Shown here: positions 10,503 to 19,775 of the stretch, one piece after another | Numbering within the stretch: the first letter of the stretch is position 1 | Layout: every line of letters begins with the position of its first letter | DNA from: Terrisporobacter glycolicus ATCC 14880 = DSM 1288 | GTDB taxonomy: Bacteria; Bacillota; Clostridia; Peptostreptococcales; Peptostreptococcaceae | Length of the DNA stretch: 64,000 nucleotides | Direction: 5' to 3' | NCBI RefSeq assembly: GCF_036812735.1 | Contig: NZ_CP117523.1 | Coordinates: 3,658,001 to 3,722,000 of the forward strand | Notes under the pieces: generated by a model | Database searches by the model: none | What the model saw: the letters and a program-made list of their open reading frames with translations, nothing else | What the model was told of the DNA's origin: nothing | Made by a program: the position numbers and the translations under genes

Positions 10503-10646
10503 TTATCTTTCACACTCTTGGTTTGCAACTGTACAAGAAGTTTTACAAGCAGATTGACAAGATGTTTGACATTCTCCACATCCACCTTTAGCTGCACTTT
10601 CTTTTAATGTAGCATTTGATAAAGTTTTTATATGTTTTTTAGCCAT
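10503..10646 (-). CDS. scfA: SCIFF ranthipeptide precursor (six cysteines in forty-five residues)
   Basis: A 47-residue ribosomal peptide precursor. It opens MAKKHIKTLSNATLKESAAK and ends with a cysteine-rich core carrying C23, C26, C30, C34, C38 and C45 (GGCGECQTSC then QSACKTSC). This is the near-invariant SCIFF pattern found across Clostridia, where the downstream radical SAM enzyme links cysteine sulfur to neighbouring residues. The ribosome site AGGAGGTA precedes the ATG. No dedicated transporter or protease gene is visible next to it, so export is unexplained. The mature function is not settled; a role in cell-density signalling has been proposed for ranthipeptides. Confidence 0.95.
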   Translation of the reverse strand: MAKKHIKTLSNATLKESAAKGGCGECQTSCQSACKTSCTVANQECER

Positions 10647-10711
10647 TTTTACTACCTCCTGTTTCTAATTAACTGCTACTAATTATATCATAATTCTGTA
10701 TAATTTGGAAC

Positions 10712-11074
10712 TTATTTGAAGTTAACACCTAATACTCCGCCTATTCCTCCTGCTACTGAAACAAGTATTGCTTTATAAAGAAGTGTAATATCAAATATGT
10801 AATTTTCTTTAGCTAAATAAAACATTGTTATAAGTAATATTATATAAACTACACCAACTATAAAACCATATATAAGTCCCTTTTCTTGTATATGTTTACA
10901 AGCATAAAATCCACCAAAAGCTGCAGACACTGTGGTAATAAATGATGTTACTATTGAAACTGAATCTGCCGAAACATTAGTATAAGTTAACAATAGATTG
11001 TAAATTAATAATACTATTAACGTGATTATGTAAGCATAGCCTAAACCTTTTAATATATGTATAGTTTTTGCCAT
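10712..11074 (-). CDS. TIGR04086-family membrane protein
   Basis: A 120-residue integral membrane protein with four predicted hydrophobic helices (about 12-30, 38-58, 67-88 and 100-118). The GLGYAYIITLIVLLIYNLLL start and glycine-rich last helix (VAGGIGGVLGVNF) fit the TIGR04086 family, which in clostridia sits next to yajC and the SCIFF genes. Function is unknown. Its ribosome site AGGGGAGG is contained in a terminator-like hairpin (11074-11117), so expression may depend on how that hairpin folds. Confidence 0.75.
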   Translation of the reverse strand: MAKTIHILKGLGYAYIITLIVLLIYNLLLTYTNVSADSVSIVTSFITTVSAAFGGFYACKHIQEKGLIYGFIVGVVYIILLITMFYLAKENYIFDITLLYKAILVSVAGGIGGVLGVNFK

Positions 11075-11117
11075 AAAAAAACCTCCCCTCGAAATATATA
11101 TATTCCTTAGGGAGATT
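11075..11117 (-). promoter_or_regulatory. Terminator-like hairpin enclosing the ribosome site of the TIGR04086 gene
   Basis: On the minus strand AATCTCCC (11110-11117) pairs over eight positions with GGGGAGGTT (11080-11088), and the AT-rich interior can extend the stem. Seven T follow and run directly into the ATG. The element therefore looks like an intrinsic terminator for yajC whose 3' arm is also the Shine-Dalgarno of the next gene. Confidence 0.65.
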
Positions 11118-11129
11118 TAAAATTACTAT

Positions 11130-11411
11130 TTATTTATCTTCTTCTTTTTTCTCAACAGAAGCTATAGCCCATTTTTTAAATGGCATTTTAGTTCTATTTG
11201 GTCCTACTTCTAAAACAACAAATTCATCTTCAACTTTAGCTATTGTTGCTAACATTCCACCTATTGTAGTAACCATTTGTCCTACTTCTAGACTTGATCT
11301 TAATTGATCCAATTGTTTTTCTTTTTTTCTTTGAGGTCTTATAAATAAGAAATAGAAAATTGCAAATAACGCAACCATGTAAACAATAGACATTATCATT
11401 TGAGTATTCAT
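11130..11411 (-). CDS. yajC: Preprotein translocase subunit YajC
   Basis: A 93-residue Sec-associated single-span membrane protein. One hydrophobic helix (about residues 4-22) is followed by FIRPQRKKEKQ, the YajC signature, and a basic/acidic cytoplasmic tail. In other bacteria YajC works with SecDF and YidC. The start is ATG at 11411, spaced 8 bases from AAGGAG; an upstream in-frame GTG overlaps that site and is unlikely. It follows tgt, as in many Firmicutes, but no secD or secF is present in the window. Confidence 0.93.
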   Translation of the reverse strand: MNTQMIMSIVYMVALFAIFYFLFIRPQRKKEKQLDQLRSSLEVGQMVTTIGGMLATIAKVEDEFVVLEVGPNRTKMPFKKWAIASVEKKEEDK

Positions 11412-11482
11412 ATGCTTCACTCCTTCATATGTTTATTACTTCTTAAAAACAAAAGTATAATAAACATTATAACTCAATTTTC

Positions 11483-12628
<1,146 letters not shown>

Positions 12629-12651
12629 TTATAGTCTAAAATATTAAACTA

Positions 12652-13134
12652 CTAATTATTATTTATTTGTTCTGTGTCTAAAATTTCTTTTTCTTTACTA
12701 TTATTATTCTTCAAATTATATAACCTACTAAGGCTCATTGCTCTTTCTTCTGGGGACATTAAATATTTTCTAATTGCAAATATTGCACCTATAGAAAGTA
12801 TTCCTAATAGTAAATCTCCCATTCCTGAACTTTTTGGAAGCAAAATAAGCTTTCTAGCTATTGCATATAATAACACTTCCAAAAGCACTCCTGGTGTATG
12901 TAAAGATAGCATTACTACCAATTCAACACCTATGACTAACAATAATGCTTCTGCTAAAAAACTATTTAACTGGCTATATTGAACTGGAGTTGAAAAATCT
13001 ACTATATAAGCTTGATATACGCTTCTTCCTAAATCCATCATCCCCAATAATACAAGAATTAATATCACTATTGCTAAGGCTGTTTCAAAGTTTTTTGAAA
13101 TATTCAACAACCTTTTGTCATGCTTTTTTATCAT
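12652..13134 (-). CDS. PsiE-like small membrane protein
   Basis: A 160-residue protein with four predicted membrane helices: ALAIVILILVLLGMMDLG, an ALLLVIGVELVVMLSL segment, VLLEVLLYAIARKLIL and GDLLLGILSIGAIFAI. The pattern, including ELVVMLSLHTPGVLLEVLLY, resembles the phosphate-starvation-inducible PsiE family; function is unknown. The start is ATG at 13134, because AAAAGGGGAG lies just before it. The longer frame would place that site inside the coding region. It is embedded between queA and tgt. Confidence 0.65.
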   Translation of the reverse strand: MIKKHDKRLLNISKNFETALAIVILILVLLGMMDLGRSVYQAYIVDFSTPVQYSQLNSFLAEALLLVIGVELVVMLSLHTPGVLLEVLLYAIARKLILLPKSSGMGDLLLGILSIGAIFAIRKYLMSPEERAMSLSRLYNLKNNNSKEKEILDTEQINNN

Positions 13135-13163
13135 ACACTCTCCCCTTTTTACACACATTATAT

Positions 13164-14189
13164 TTATTTTATAAACATTGCATCTCCAAAACTAAAGAAT
13201 CTATAATGATTTTCTACTGCACAGTTATATGCATTTAATACACTTTCTTTTCCAGCAAGTGCACTTACTAACATTATTAGTGTAGACTCTGGTAAGTGGA
13301 AGTTTGTAATTAAGTTATCTACAACTTTGAATTTATATCCTGGATAAATAAATATTTTTGTCCATCCTGATGCTGCTTTCATTTTTCCATTTTCATCGGC
13401 TACAGATTCTATAGTTCTAGTACTAGTTGTACCCACTGTTATCACTTTATTACCATTTTCTTTTGATCTATTAATTGTATCTGCAGCTTCCTGTGTAACC
13501 ATATAGTACTCAGAATGCATATCATGTTCTAAAACATCATCTACTTTTACCGGTCTAAAAGTTCCAAGACCAACGTGTAAAGTTACAAAAGCTAAATCTA
13601 CGCCTTTATTTTTAATTTTTTGTAGTAATTCATCAGTAAAATGTAAACCTGCTGTAGGTGCTGCTGCTGAACCATTGTGCTTAGAATAAACAGTTTGATA
13701 TCTTTCTCTCTCTTCTAATCTTTCTGTTATATATGGTGGTAATGGCATATTTCCAAGTTCATCTAAAACCTCTTCAAAAATACCTTCATACTCAAATTTT
13801 ACTATTCTAGCTCCATCATCGCCCATTCCAACAACTTCAGCTATAAGTTTTCCTTCTCCAAATGAGAATCTAGTGCCTATTTTAGCTCTTTTACCTGGTT
13901 TGACTAAAGTTTCCCAAGTGTCATCCTCATTTCTTTTTAAAAGTAAAAACTCTATTTTTCCGCCAGTTCCTTCTTTAGAACCAATTAATCTTGCAGGAAT
14001 AACTCTTGTATCATTTAATACAAGACAATCTCCTGGATTTAAATAATCTATTATGTCTTTAAAAATTTTATGACTTACTTCACCAGTTTCTTTATCTAAT
14101 ACCATTAGTTTAGAGCTAGATCTATCTAAAATAGGTACTTGAGCAATTAATTCTTCTGGTAAATCAAAATAAAAATCGCTTGTTTTCAA
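13164..14189 (-). CDS. queA: S-adenosylmethionine:tRNA ribosyltransferase-isomerase
   Basis: A 341-residue enzyme that transfers and isomerises the ribosyl group of SAM onto preQ1 in tRNA to make epoxyqueuosine. Diagnostic blocks are [13 protein letters not shown] at the N-terminus, [15 protein letters not shown] in the middle and [16 protein letters not shown] near the end. The start is taken as TTG at 14189, seven bases after AAGAAGG; an in-frame TTG at 14207 has no ribosome site. It sits between ruvB and the PsiE-like gene, reading with tgt. Confidence 0.95.
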   Translation of the reverse strand: MKTSDFYFDLPEELIAQVPILDRSSSKLMVLDKETGEVSHKIFKDIIDYLNPGDCLVLNDTRVIPARLIGSKEGTGGKIEFLLLKRNEDDTWETLVKPGKRAKIGTRFSFGEGKLIAEVVGMGDDGARIVKFEYEGIFEEVLDELGNMPLPPYITERLEERERYQTVYSKHNGSAAAPTAGLHFTDELLQKIKNKGVDLAFVTLHVGLGTFRPVKVDDVLEHDMHSEYYMVTQEAADTINRSKENGNKVITVGTTSTRTIESVADENGKMKAASGWTKIFIYPGYKFKVVDNLITNFHLPESTLIMLVSALAGKESVLNAYNCAVENHYRFFSFGDAMFIK

Positions 14190-14306
14190 TGTTAAACCTT
14201 CTTTCAATAATATATTGCCTTAAACATACAACTACCATAATAACAAAAAATTTAATTTTTTTCTACTATGAGAATTTATACTTTTATTTGTAATAATATT
14301 ATTATT

Positions 14307-15323
14307 CTACTTTTCTGGATAATTTATATTTAAATGTTTATAAGCATTTGGCATAGCTATTCTTCCTCTCGGACTTCTATTAATAAATCCAAGTTGAAGT
14401 AAATATGGTTCATAAACATCTTCTATTGTATTTCTGTCTTCTCCAATTGAAGCAGCTAAAGTATCCAAACCTACAGGACCACCTTTAAATTTATTTATTA
14501 TTGTTAATAATAATTTTTCGTCTACATAGTCTAATCCTAAGCTATCTACGCCAATCATTTCTAGTGCTTGGTCTGCAACTTCCGATGTTATATTTCCATC
14601 TGCTCTAACTTGAGCATAATCTCTAACCCTTTTTAGAAGTCTATTTGCTATCCTTGGTGTTCCTCTTGATCGTCTAGCAATCTCCATTGCTCCTCTATGT
14701 TCAATTTCTGCACCTAATATATTAGCTGACCTTATTACTATTTGAGTTAATTCATCAACCGTGTAATAATCAAGCTTGCATATAACACCAAATCTATCTC
14801 TAAGTGGGTTTGTAAGCATACCTGCTCTCGTTGTTGCTCCAATAAGGGTAAATTTAGGCAAATCAAGTCGTATACTTCTAGCTGATGGACCCTTACCTAT
14901 TATTATATCTATACAATAATCTTCCATTGCAGGATACAATACTTCTTCCACACTTCTATTTATTCTGTGTATTTCATCTATAAATAGTACATCATTTTCA
15001 TTTAAGTTTGTTAATATAGCTGCCAAATCCCCTGCTCTTTCTATGGCTGGGCCTGATGTTATTCTTAGATTAACTCCCATTTCACTTGCAATTATACCAG
15101 CCAAAGTAGTTTTTCCAAGACCAGGTGGCCCATACAAAAGAACATGGTCTAGTGGTTCATTCCTACTTTTTGCAGCTTCTATAAATATAGATAATTGTTC
15201 TTTAGCTTTTTCTTGTCCTAAATAATCAGCTAGTAACTTAGGTCTTAAGTTATTTTCTATATCCACATCATCATTTTGCATACTAGATGTAATTATTCTG
15301 TCTTCATCTTCAAATCCGTACAA
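14307..15323 (-). CDS. ruvB: Holliday junction DNA helicase RuvB
   Basis: A 338-residue AAA+ motor that drives branch migration with RuvA. Walker A GPPGLGKT is at 65-72, Walker B LFIDEIH near 114-119, sensor 1 IGATTRAG and the C-terminal winged helix with SPRGRIAMP. The start is a TTG at 15323 behind AAAGGGGG. It follows ruvA by 20 bases. Confidence 0.97.
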   Translation of the reverse strand: MYGFEDEDRIITSSMQNDDVDIENNLRPKLLADYLGQEKAKEQLSIFIEAAKSRNEPLDHVLLYGPPGLGKTTLAGIIASEMGVNLRITSGPAIERAGDLAAILTNLNENDVLFIDEIHRINRSVEEVLYPAMEDYCIDIIIGKGPSARSIRLDLPKFTLIGATTRAGMLTNPLRDRFGVICKLDYYTVDELTQIVIRSANILGAEIEHRGAMEIARRSRGTPRIANRLLKRVRDYAQVRADGNITSEVADQALEMIGVDSLGLDYVDEKLLLTIINKFKGGPVGLDTLAASIGEDRNTIEDVYEPYLLQLGFINRSPRGRIAMPNAYKHLNINYPEK

Positions 15324-15343
15324 TTAACTTCCCCCTTTCTTTA

Positions 15344-15946
15344 TTATCTTAAAGATTTACTCATTAAGTAACTTAATGATTTTTTAATAATATCCTCTGT
15401 ATTTAGTCCATCTTTTTTGCATTTTTGTACTGCATCTTTTGATTCTTGTAAAGAATATCCAAGGGCTACTAATGCATCTACTGCTTCATCTTGAGAAACT
15501 GCTACTGGCTGATTAGTTAATAAAGTTGCCTCAAATTCCACGTTGTTTTTGTCTATTTTGTCCTTAAGCTCTAAGACTATTCTTTCTGCTGTTTTCTTAC
15601 CTACTCCTGGAGCTTTTGATAATTTTGCTATATCTTCACTTAGTATGTATGCCCCGATTTGTTTTGGTGAAGCAAAAGATAATATCCCAAGTCCAACCTT
15701 AGGTCCTATTTTTGAAATAGATGTTAGCAATTCAAACATCCTCAATTCTTCTTTATCATAAAATCCACAAAGACTCATATCATCTTCTTTTACTATAAGC
15801 TTTGTGTAAATTTTACATTCATGTCCTAATTGTACCTTCATTATAGTATTTGCCGAAGCGTTGATTTTATATCCTATACCATTATTCTCAATTACAACAT
15901 GATCTAAATTAATTTCTTCTATTATTCCCTTTATATAGCTATACAT
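15344..15946 (-). CDS. ruvA: Holliday junction DNA-binding protein RuvA
   Basis: A 200-residue tetrameric Holliday-junction binder. An N-terminal OB fold (YSYIKGIIEEI) is followed by two helix-hairpin-helix motifs (ISKIGPKVGLGIL and APGVGKKTAERIVLELKDK) and a C-terminal UBA-like domain that contacts RuvB (VDALVALGYS). The start lies 10 bases after the ruvC stop. Confidence 0.96.
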   Translation of the reverse strand: MYSYIKGIIEEINLDHVVIENNGIGYKINASANTIMKVQLGHECKIYTKLIVKEDDMSLCGFYDKEELRMFELLTSISKIGPKVGLGILSFASPKQIGAYILSEDIAKLSKAPGVGKKTAERIVLELKDKIDKNNVEFEATLLTNQPVAVSQDEAVDALVALGYSLQESKDAVQKCKKDGLNTEDIIKKSLSYLMSKSLR

Positions 15947-15956
15947 AATTTTCTCC

Positions 15957-16460
15957 TTATTTCATACCTATATTTTTTAATGTCTTTTCAAGTTTATTTG
16001 CATGAGCATGACATATTGCTACAGCTAAAGCATCGGCAACATCATCCGGCTTTGGTATTTCTTTTAAATTTAGCATAGATGTAACCATTTGTTGGACTTG
16101 TGATTTTCCTGCTCTTCCATATCCAACTACACCTTGTTTAACTTGTAATGGTGTGTATTCATAAATCGACTTATCATTGTGGGAACACCCTAGTAAGATT
16201 ACCCCTCTGGCTTGTGCCACTGTAATTGCCGTTTTTACATTTTTATTGAAAAACAATTCCTCTACCCCAACTTCATCTATATCATAATTTTTTATAAGAA
16301 GGTCTATACCTTTATAAATTTTCTCTAATCTTTTCGTTGTCTCCATAGTTGATGGAGTTGTTATTGCACCATAATCAATAACTTTAAATTTATTATTTTT
16401 ATATTCTATTATCCCATAACCTACTATGGCTATTCCCGGATCTATTCCTAATATTATCAT
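15957..16460 (-). CDS. ruvC: Holliday junction resolvase RuvC
   Basis: A 167-residue RNase H-fold endonuclease that cuts Holliday junctions. The acidic catalytic residues are visible: D7 in GIDPG, the glutamate in VEELFF, and the paired aspartates in [15 protein letters not shown]. It heads the ruvC-ruvA-ruvB string. The cognate promoter should lie in 16461-16600. Confidence 0.96.
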   Translation of the reverse strand: MIILGIDPGIAIVGYGIIEYKNNKFKVIDYGAITTPSTMETTKRLEKIYKGIDLLIKNYDIDEVGVEELFFNKNVKTAITVAQARGVILLGCSHNDKSIYEYTPLQVKQGVVGYGRAGKSQVQQMVTSMLNLKEIPKPDDVADALAVAICHAHANKLEKTLKNIGMK

Positions 16461-16606
16461 GAAACTAAAGACCTCCTATTAAGTTTTATACAAAACTTAT
16501 GTTCTTTAATATTATACCATAGGATTGCAAAGTTAGAGTAATAGGATACATTATAAAAATCCATCTTCAATCTAAGTAAAATACATTATTAACTTCTAAA
16601 AAATAA

Positions 16607-16640
16607 AATACCCTTCTATAAAATTTTATATAAGGGTATT
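16607..16640 (-). terminator. Terminator after the BofC-like gene
   Basis: AATACCCTT...AAGGGTATT hairpin followed by TTATTTTTT on the minus strand. It separates the BofC-like gene from ruvC. Confidence 0.75.
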
Positions 16641-16668
16641 TAATATTATTATTAAAATGTATTAATTA

Positions 16669-17250
16669 TTAACTTTCGAAATTTTCCAGTCTTGTATACG
16701 CCTCATCCTCACTATTTACTAATATTCCTGATGACAATTCATCTTGTACAGATTTTGGAAGAGAATCTACTGATATGTTTGTTTTTTCTAAATCAGTTTT
16801 TGTTCCATCTTTATCATATTTATATACATGTACAAATCCATCTTTTTCTTCAATAGCATATTTATTTGCTTTTGAAGGTTCTTTTGCTTGTGAGTTACAT
16901 AAAATAATTTCATACTGATTCATACTTGCTATTTCTTTATTTGGGTATTTGTCTTTGAAATAAGATGCTATTTCATCTTTACTTTTATTTAATAAGTCCT
17001 TTGGTATAGTTCCTATCATTTTTGGACTCTCATATGTTCCACTACTTGTTATTTGACCTTGTACCCAAATTTCACAATCTGAGTTAAGGTTAAAAACTTC
17101 TTTAGATTCTGTTTTTGACTGAAGAGCTTGTCTAGTTTGATGAGTATCTTTAACCTGTACACCTATACCTATTCCACATGATAAAACAATTACTCCTAAT
17201 AATACTAACATTGGTACTTTCCAAGAAAATTCTTTTTTCTTTTCGAACAT
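16669..17250 (-). CDS. BofC-like membrane-anchored protein
   Basis: A 193-residue protein with a basic N-terminus, one hydrophobic helix (about 13-30) and an extracytoplasmic domain. The last 100 residues (KDEIASYFKDKYPN, YAIEEKDGFVHVYKYD, ISVDSLPKSVQDELSSGI) resemble the BofC C-terminal domain. In Bacillus subtilis BofC is secreted into the forespore intermembrane space and restrains SpoIVB. Two context points support this: bofC is a neighbour of ruvAB in Bacillus, and this window also encodes SpoIVB. The similarity is judged by eye, so the function is inferred. Confidence 0.6.
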   Translation of the reverse strand: MFEKKKEFSWKVPMLVLLGVIVLSCGIGIGVQVKDTHQTRQALQSKTESKEVFNLNSDCEIWVQGQITSSGTYESPKMIGTIPKDLLNKSKDEIASYFKDKYPNKEIASMNQYEIILCNSQAKEPSKANKYAIEEKDGFVHVYKYDKDGTKTDLEKTNISVDSLPKSVQDELSSGILVNSEDEAYTRLENFES

Positions 17251-17406
17251 AAAATAACCTCCTTACTTACGTTATTTTCTATGATATATTTCCTTCATAT
17301 TTTAGAAAAAAATAGTAACTTTTATTAAAGTATTTTTGTCTCATTTGCCTAGTTTTATACATATTATAAAGTAATATTTTATTTTCAATACATGGAGGTG
17401 ATTTTA

Positions 17407-17718
17407 TTGAGTGAAAATATTAAAAATTTGGTTGATAGATTAGACTTTATAGAGTTTAAACAAAATATAATTTTTTTAAAACCCCCTCAACATAGTACAC
17501 AACTTTTCTATGAGCTTACATTAGAAGACTTTTTAAAAATTAGAGATTTTACTAAAGGATATTCTTTAAAAATAGAAAATGAAGAATTTGTTTCTTTAAG
17601 TGATTTTGAAAAAAAATTAATTGATATTTGGCAACCGGCAAAGTCTTATCCTTTATCAGCTTCTTTAATTGCTCGAATATTAATGGAAAAAAACTTATAT
17701 GTTAGATTAATATCTTAA
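17407..17718 (+). CDS. Small conserved-looking protein of unknown function
   Basis: A 103-residue soluble, mildly acidic protein that I do not recognise. The start is TTG at 17407, because GGAGGTG sits 6 bases upstream; the ATG at 17392 lies in the ribosome site itself. There are no cysteines, membrane segments or obvious motif. Blocks such as PPQHSTQLFYELTLEDFLKI and WQPAKSYPLSASLIARILM look like a compact folded domain. It is divergent from the BofC-like gene and followed by a weak hairpin terminator. Confidence 0.6.
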   Translation: MSENIKNLVDRLDFIEFKQNIIFLKPPQHSTQLFYELTLEDFLKIRDFTKGYSLKIENEEFVSLSDFEKKLIDIWQPAKSYPLSASLIARILMEKNLYVRLIS

Positions 17719-17750
17719 ATATTTCACTTAATTTTATAAATATAATTTTT

Positions 17751-17788
17751 AAAGCCATCTCTTAATTTAAGTCTTGGCTTTTATTTTC
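17751..17788 (+). terminator. Weak terminator after the 103-residue gene
   Basis: AAAGCCA...TGGCTTT stem with a long loop followed by TATTTT on the plus strand. Confidence 0.45.
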
Positions 17789-17901
17789 ATAAATTAAAAA
17801 AGTATACAATGTAAATTATTCAAATTTAATTTTTTACCCTCATATTTTTTGTAAATTTAGTCCATACTAATTATTGATTAATTAAAAAGGAGGTTTTTAT
17901 T

Positions 17902-18225
17902 ATGGCATTAGTAGGTTGTAATGTTAATAATTGCGCATACAATACCAACGGTACTTGTTACGCAAATAAAATATCCGTAAATGGCAAAAAAGCAAGAACT
18001 AGTAATAACACTTGCTGTAGTTCTTTTGTAAACGAATCTGGTTATAGTGATTTTAGTAATAGCGCCTTAGACAATACTCAATGTAGTTCTGTAAATTGTA
18101 CTGTAAAAACATGTGTAAATAATGCAGGTGTGATTTGCGCATTAAGAGATGTGGCTATAACATCTAATGCAGATAGCGCAACTGCTTTATCACAAACATA
18201 TTGTGGAAGCTTCAGATGTAAGTAA
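17902..18225 (+). CDS. DUF1540 tandem-repeat cysteine-rich protein
   Basis: A 107-residue protein made of two DUF1540-type repeats. Each has the pattern C-x4-C-x-(Y/N)-N-x2-G-x-C followed about 25-35 residues later by a terminal C(C)-x-S-F (VGCNVNNCAYNTNGTC to CCSSF; SVNCTVKTCVNNAGVIC to YCGSF). The spacing suggests one small metal site per repeat. The family is common in spore-forming clostridia; function is unproven. The start follows AAGGAGG at good spacing, and a strong terminator ends the single-gene unit. Confidence 0.85.
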   Translation: MALVGCNVNNCAYNTNGTCYANKISVNGKKARTSNNTCCSSFVNESGYSDFSNSALDNTQCSSVNCTVKTCVNNAGVICALRDVAITSNADSATALSQTYCGSFRCK

Positions 18226-18245
18226 TTACAATAATCTTTACATAA

Positions 18246-18277
18246 AAAAAGATTGGAACCTAAGTTCCAATCTTTTT
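18246..18277. terminator. Bidirectional terminator between convergent genes
   Basis: AAAAAGATTGGAAC pairs with GTTCCAATCTTTTT around a CTAA loop, T-rich on both strands. It serves the DUF1540 gene (+) and the 18276-18746 gene (-), touching the stop codon of the latter. Confidence 0.85.
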
Positions 18278-18746
18278 AATCTTCCAACAAATCTTTGTAC
18301 AAGTCTTTGTCTTCTCTATTTAAATACACATATCTAGTAACTATTTTTTCTTCATCGTCATATTTATCTAATACTTTTATAGCATGATCATCTGTTGCTA
18401 CACTAACGATTTCGCTTTCATGTTCATCAAACATATTATTGATAACCTGCCTAAGTTCTCTCATACTTCCATCAAATAATTCTACAGAGTCTATACTTAT
18501 ATACTGATCTTTTATACCACCTTCAAATGTAGTCATTAAAAAATATACTTTTTTGCAGTGATTACAAGATGCTATTATCTTTTCTTCTCTTAATATGTTC
18601 GCTCCTGCCATGCCTTCTTCTGGCCTAATTCTAAGCTCCGATTCATTAACTTCTTTAAATAAAACTTTTAACATTTCTTCTTCATGGCCATCACATATTT
18701 TCCTTTTTAAATCTGCATGTGTTAAATACTTTGTAACAGTAACCAT
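18276..18746 (-). CDS. Unrecognised protein with a CxxC ribbon
   Basis: A 156-residue acidic cytoplasmic protein. A possible metal-binding CNHCKKVYFL lies near residues 61-70, and the second half is rich in D/E and ends LYKDLLED. I do not recognise the family. The next upstream gene (18831-19241) also has a CxxC-K/G-x-Y-x-F ribbon, so the two may be distant relatives or partners. A hairpin lies between them. The start at 18746 is the first ATG with a purine-rich GGAGAT upstream. Confidence 0.65.
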   Translation of the reverse strand: MVTVTKYLTHADLKRKICDGHEEEMLKVLFKEVNESELRIRPEEGMAGANILREEKIIASCNHCKKVYFLMTTFEGGIKDQYISIDSVELFDGSMRELRQVINNMFDEHESEIVSVATDDHAIKVLDKYDDEEKIVTRYVYLNREDKDLYKDLLED

Positions 18747-18775
18747 ATTTATTATCTCCTATACTTTTATTCAGA

Positions 18776-18800
18776 AAAATAAAGGCATTAAGCCTTTATT
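18776..18800 (-). terminator. Hairpin after the 136-residue zinc-ribbon gene
   Basis: AATAAAGGC/GCCTTTATT with an ATTAA loop, followed on the minus strand by TTTTTC. Moderate terminator between the two ribbon genes. Confidence 0.6.
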
Positions 18801-18830
18801 AATAATTTTATCTACATATACAAGGCATTA

Positions 18831-19241
18831 CTACTTTTCCATAAATACATAATCTGATACTTTTAAATCTCCTTCTCTGTCATCTTTGATAAGCTTTGTT
18901 AAAAAATTTTCTGATTTTATTATTGATACAGAGTCATAAGAATTATAGTTTTTCGTTATATTTTCTTTTATTAGAGGATATTTTTCTTCTATTAAGCTTA
19001 CTTTTCCTACTTCATAGGTATCTTCATTTATATCTGATAAATGTTTTAAATTAAATCTATATGTACTTCCACATTTAGAACAAACAGCTATAATATCACT
19101 GTTAATTTCTTTAGTAGATTCCTTTTTATTTTCAATCATATTGGAATGGCAATATAATATTCTATATTTTTTACATTCTGAACATTTACATATCTTCTTA
19201 TCTAAATCATTATTATAAATATATTTTGGTGTGTATAACAT
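18831..19241 (-). CDS. Unrecognised small zinc-ribbon protein
   Basis: A 136-residue protein with two CxxC knuckles: CKCSECKKYRILYC near residues 18-31 and CSKCGSTYRF near 54-63. This is the layout of a four-cysteine zinc ribbon, followed by a charged helical C-terminus. No enzyme motif is visible. The preferred ribosome site is AAAGGGG upstream of ATG at 19241. Function is unknown; a small regulatory or RNA-binding role would fit but is not shown. Confidence 0.65.
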   Translation of the reverse strand: MLYTPKYIYNNDLDKKICKCSECKKYRILYCHSNMIENKKESTKEINSDIIAVCSKCGSTYRFNLKHLSDINEDTYEVGKVSLIEEKYPLIKENITKNYNSYDSVSIIKSENFLTKLIKDDREGDLKVSDYVFMEK

Positions 19242-19474
19242 TTGTTTTACCCCTTTCTATTTCTATGATTTTGTTTTTATTCTAAACCTATGTATATGTA
19301 GCTTCTTATCGATGTAAAAAATTCACCTTTTCTGAGCGACATATCTTCACTACTACTTCAGATAAATCTGTTACTCAAAATTTAATTTTTATGTCATTTC
19401 CTCTTTATACTATTGTATCATCATATTTTATAGTTTCAGGAATATTTTGTAATTTTTTTATTGTTTTTATTCAC

Positions 19475-19508
19475 AAAAAAAGCTAGATATTTTCCATATC
19501 TAACTTTT
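19475..19508 (-). terminator. Terminator after the RING-like gene
   Basis: AGTTAGATAT/ATATCTAGCT hairpin followed by seven T on the minus strand, just past the stop at 19526. Confidence 0.7.
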
Positions 19509-19525
19509 ATATTATAAATTTATTA

Positions 19526-19714
19526 CTATTTACTTTTATCATTACCAACTTCCTCTTTTTTAATTTTATTATGACAATATATACATTCTTCCTTTACTTC
19601 TTGCCAACATATCTTATGATAAATATTATTACAGTTTTCACATACAGTTAAATCTTCTTCACTCATTATTTTTCCACCGCAAACACAGCATCGATTATTT
19701 AGAACTTCTTTCAT
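19526..19714 (-). CDS. Prokaryotic RING/PHD-like zinc finger protein
   Basis: A 62-residue protein that is almost entirely a cross-brace zinc finger. It reads C-x2-C (CCVCGGKI), C-x2-C (VCENCNN), H-x2-C (YHKICW) and C-x2-C (CIYC), with a short charged tail. This C4-H-C3 order matches the prokaryotic RING-finger family seen in many bacteria, there without evidence of ubiquitin ligase activity. It stands alone between a terminator and the MerR pseudogene. The ribosome site GGTGGGA precedes the ATG. Confidence 0.75.
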   Translation of the reverse strand: MKEVLNNRCCVCGGKIMSEEDLTVCENCNNIYHKICWQEVKEECIYCHNKIKKEEVGNDKSK

Positions 19715-19775
19715 ATAATCCCACCTTTCCTAATTAAATTATAATATTATTATTAAATATATATTAATATTTCTT

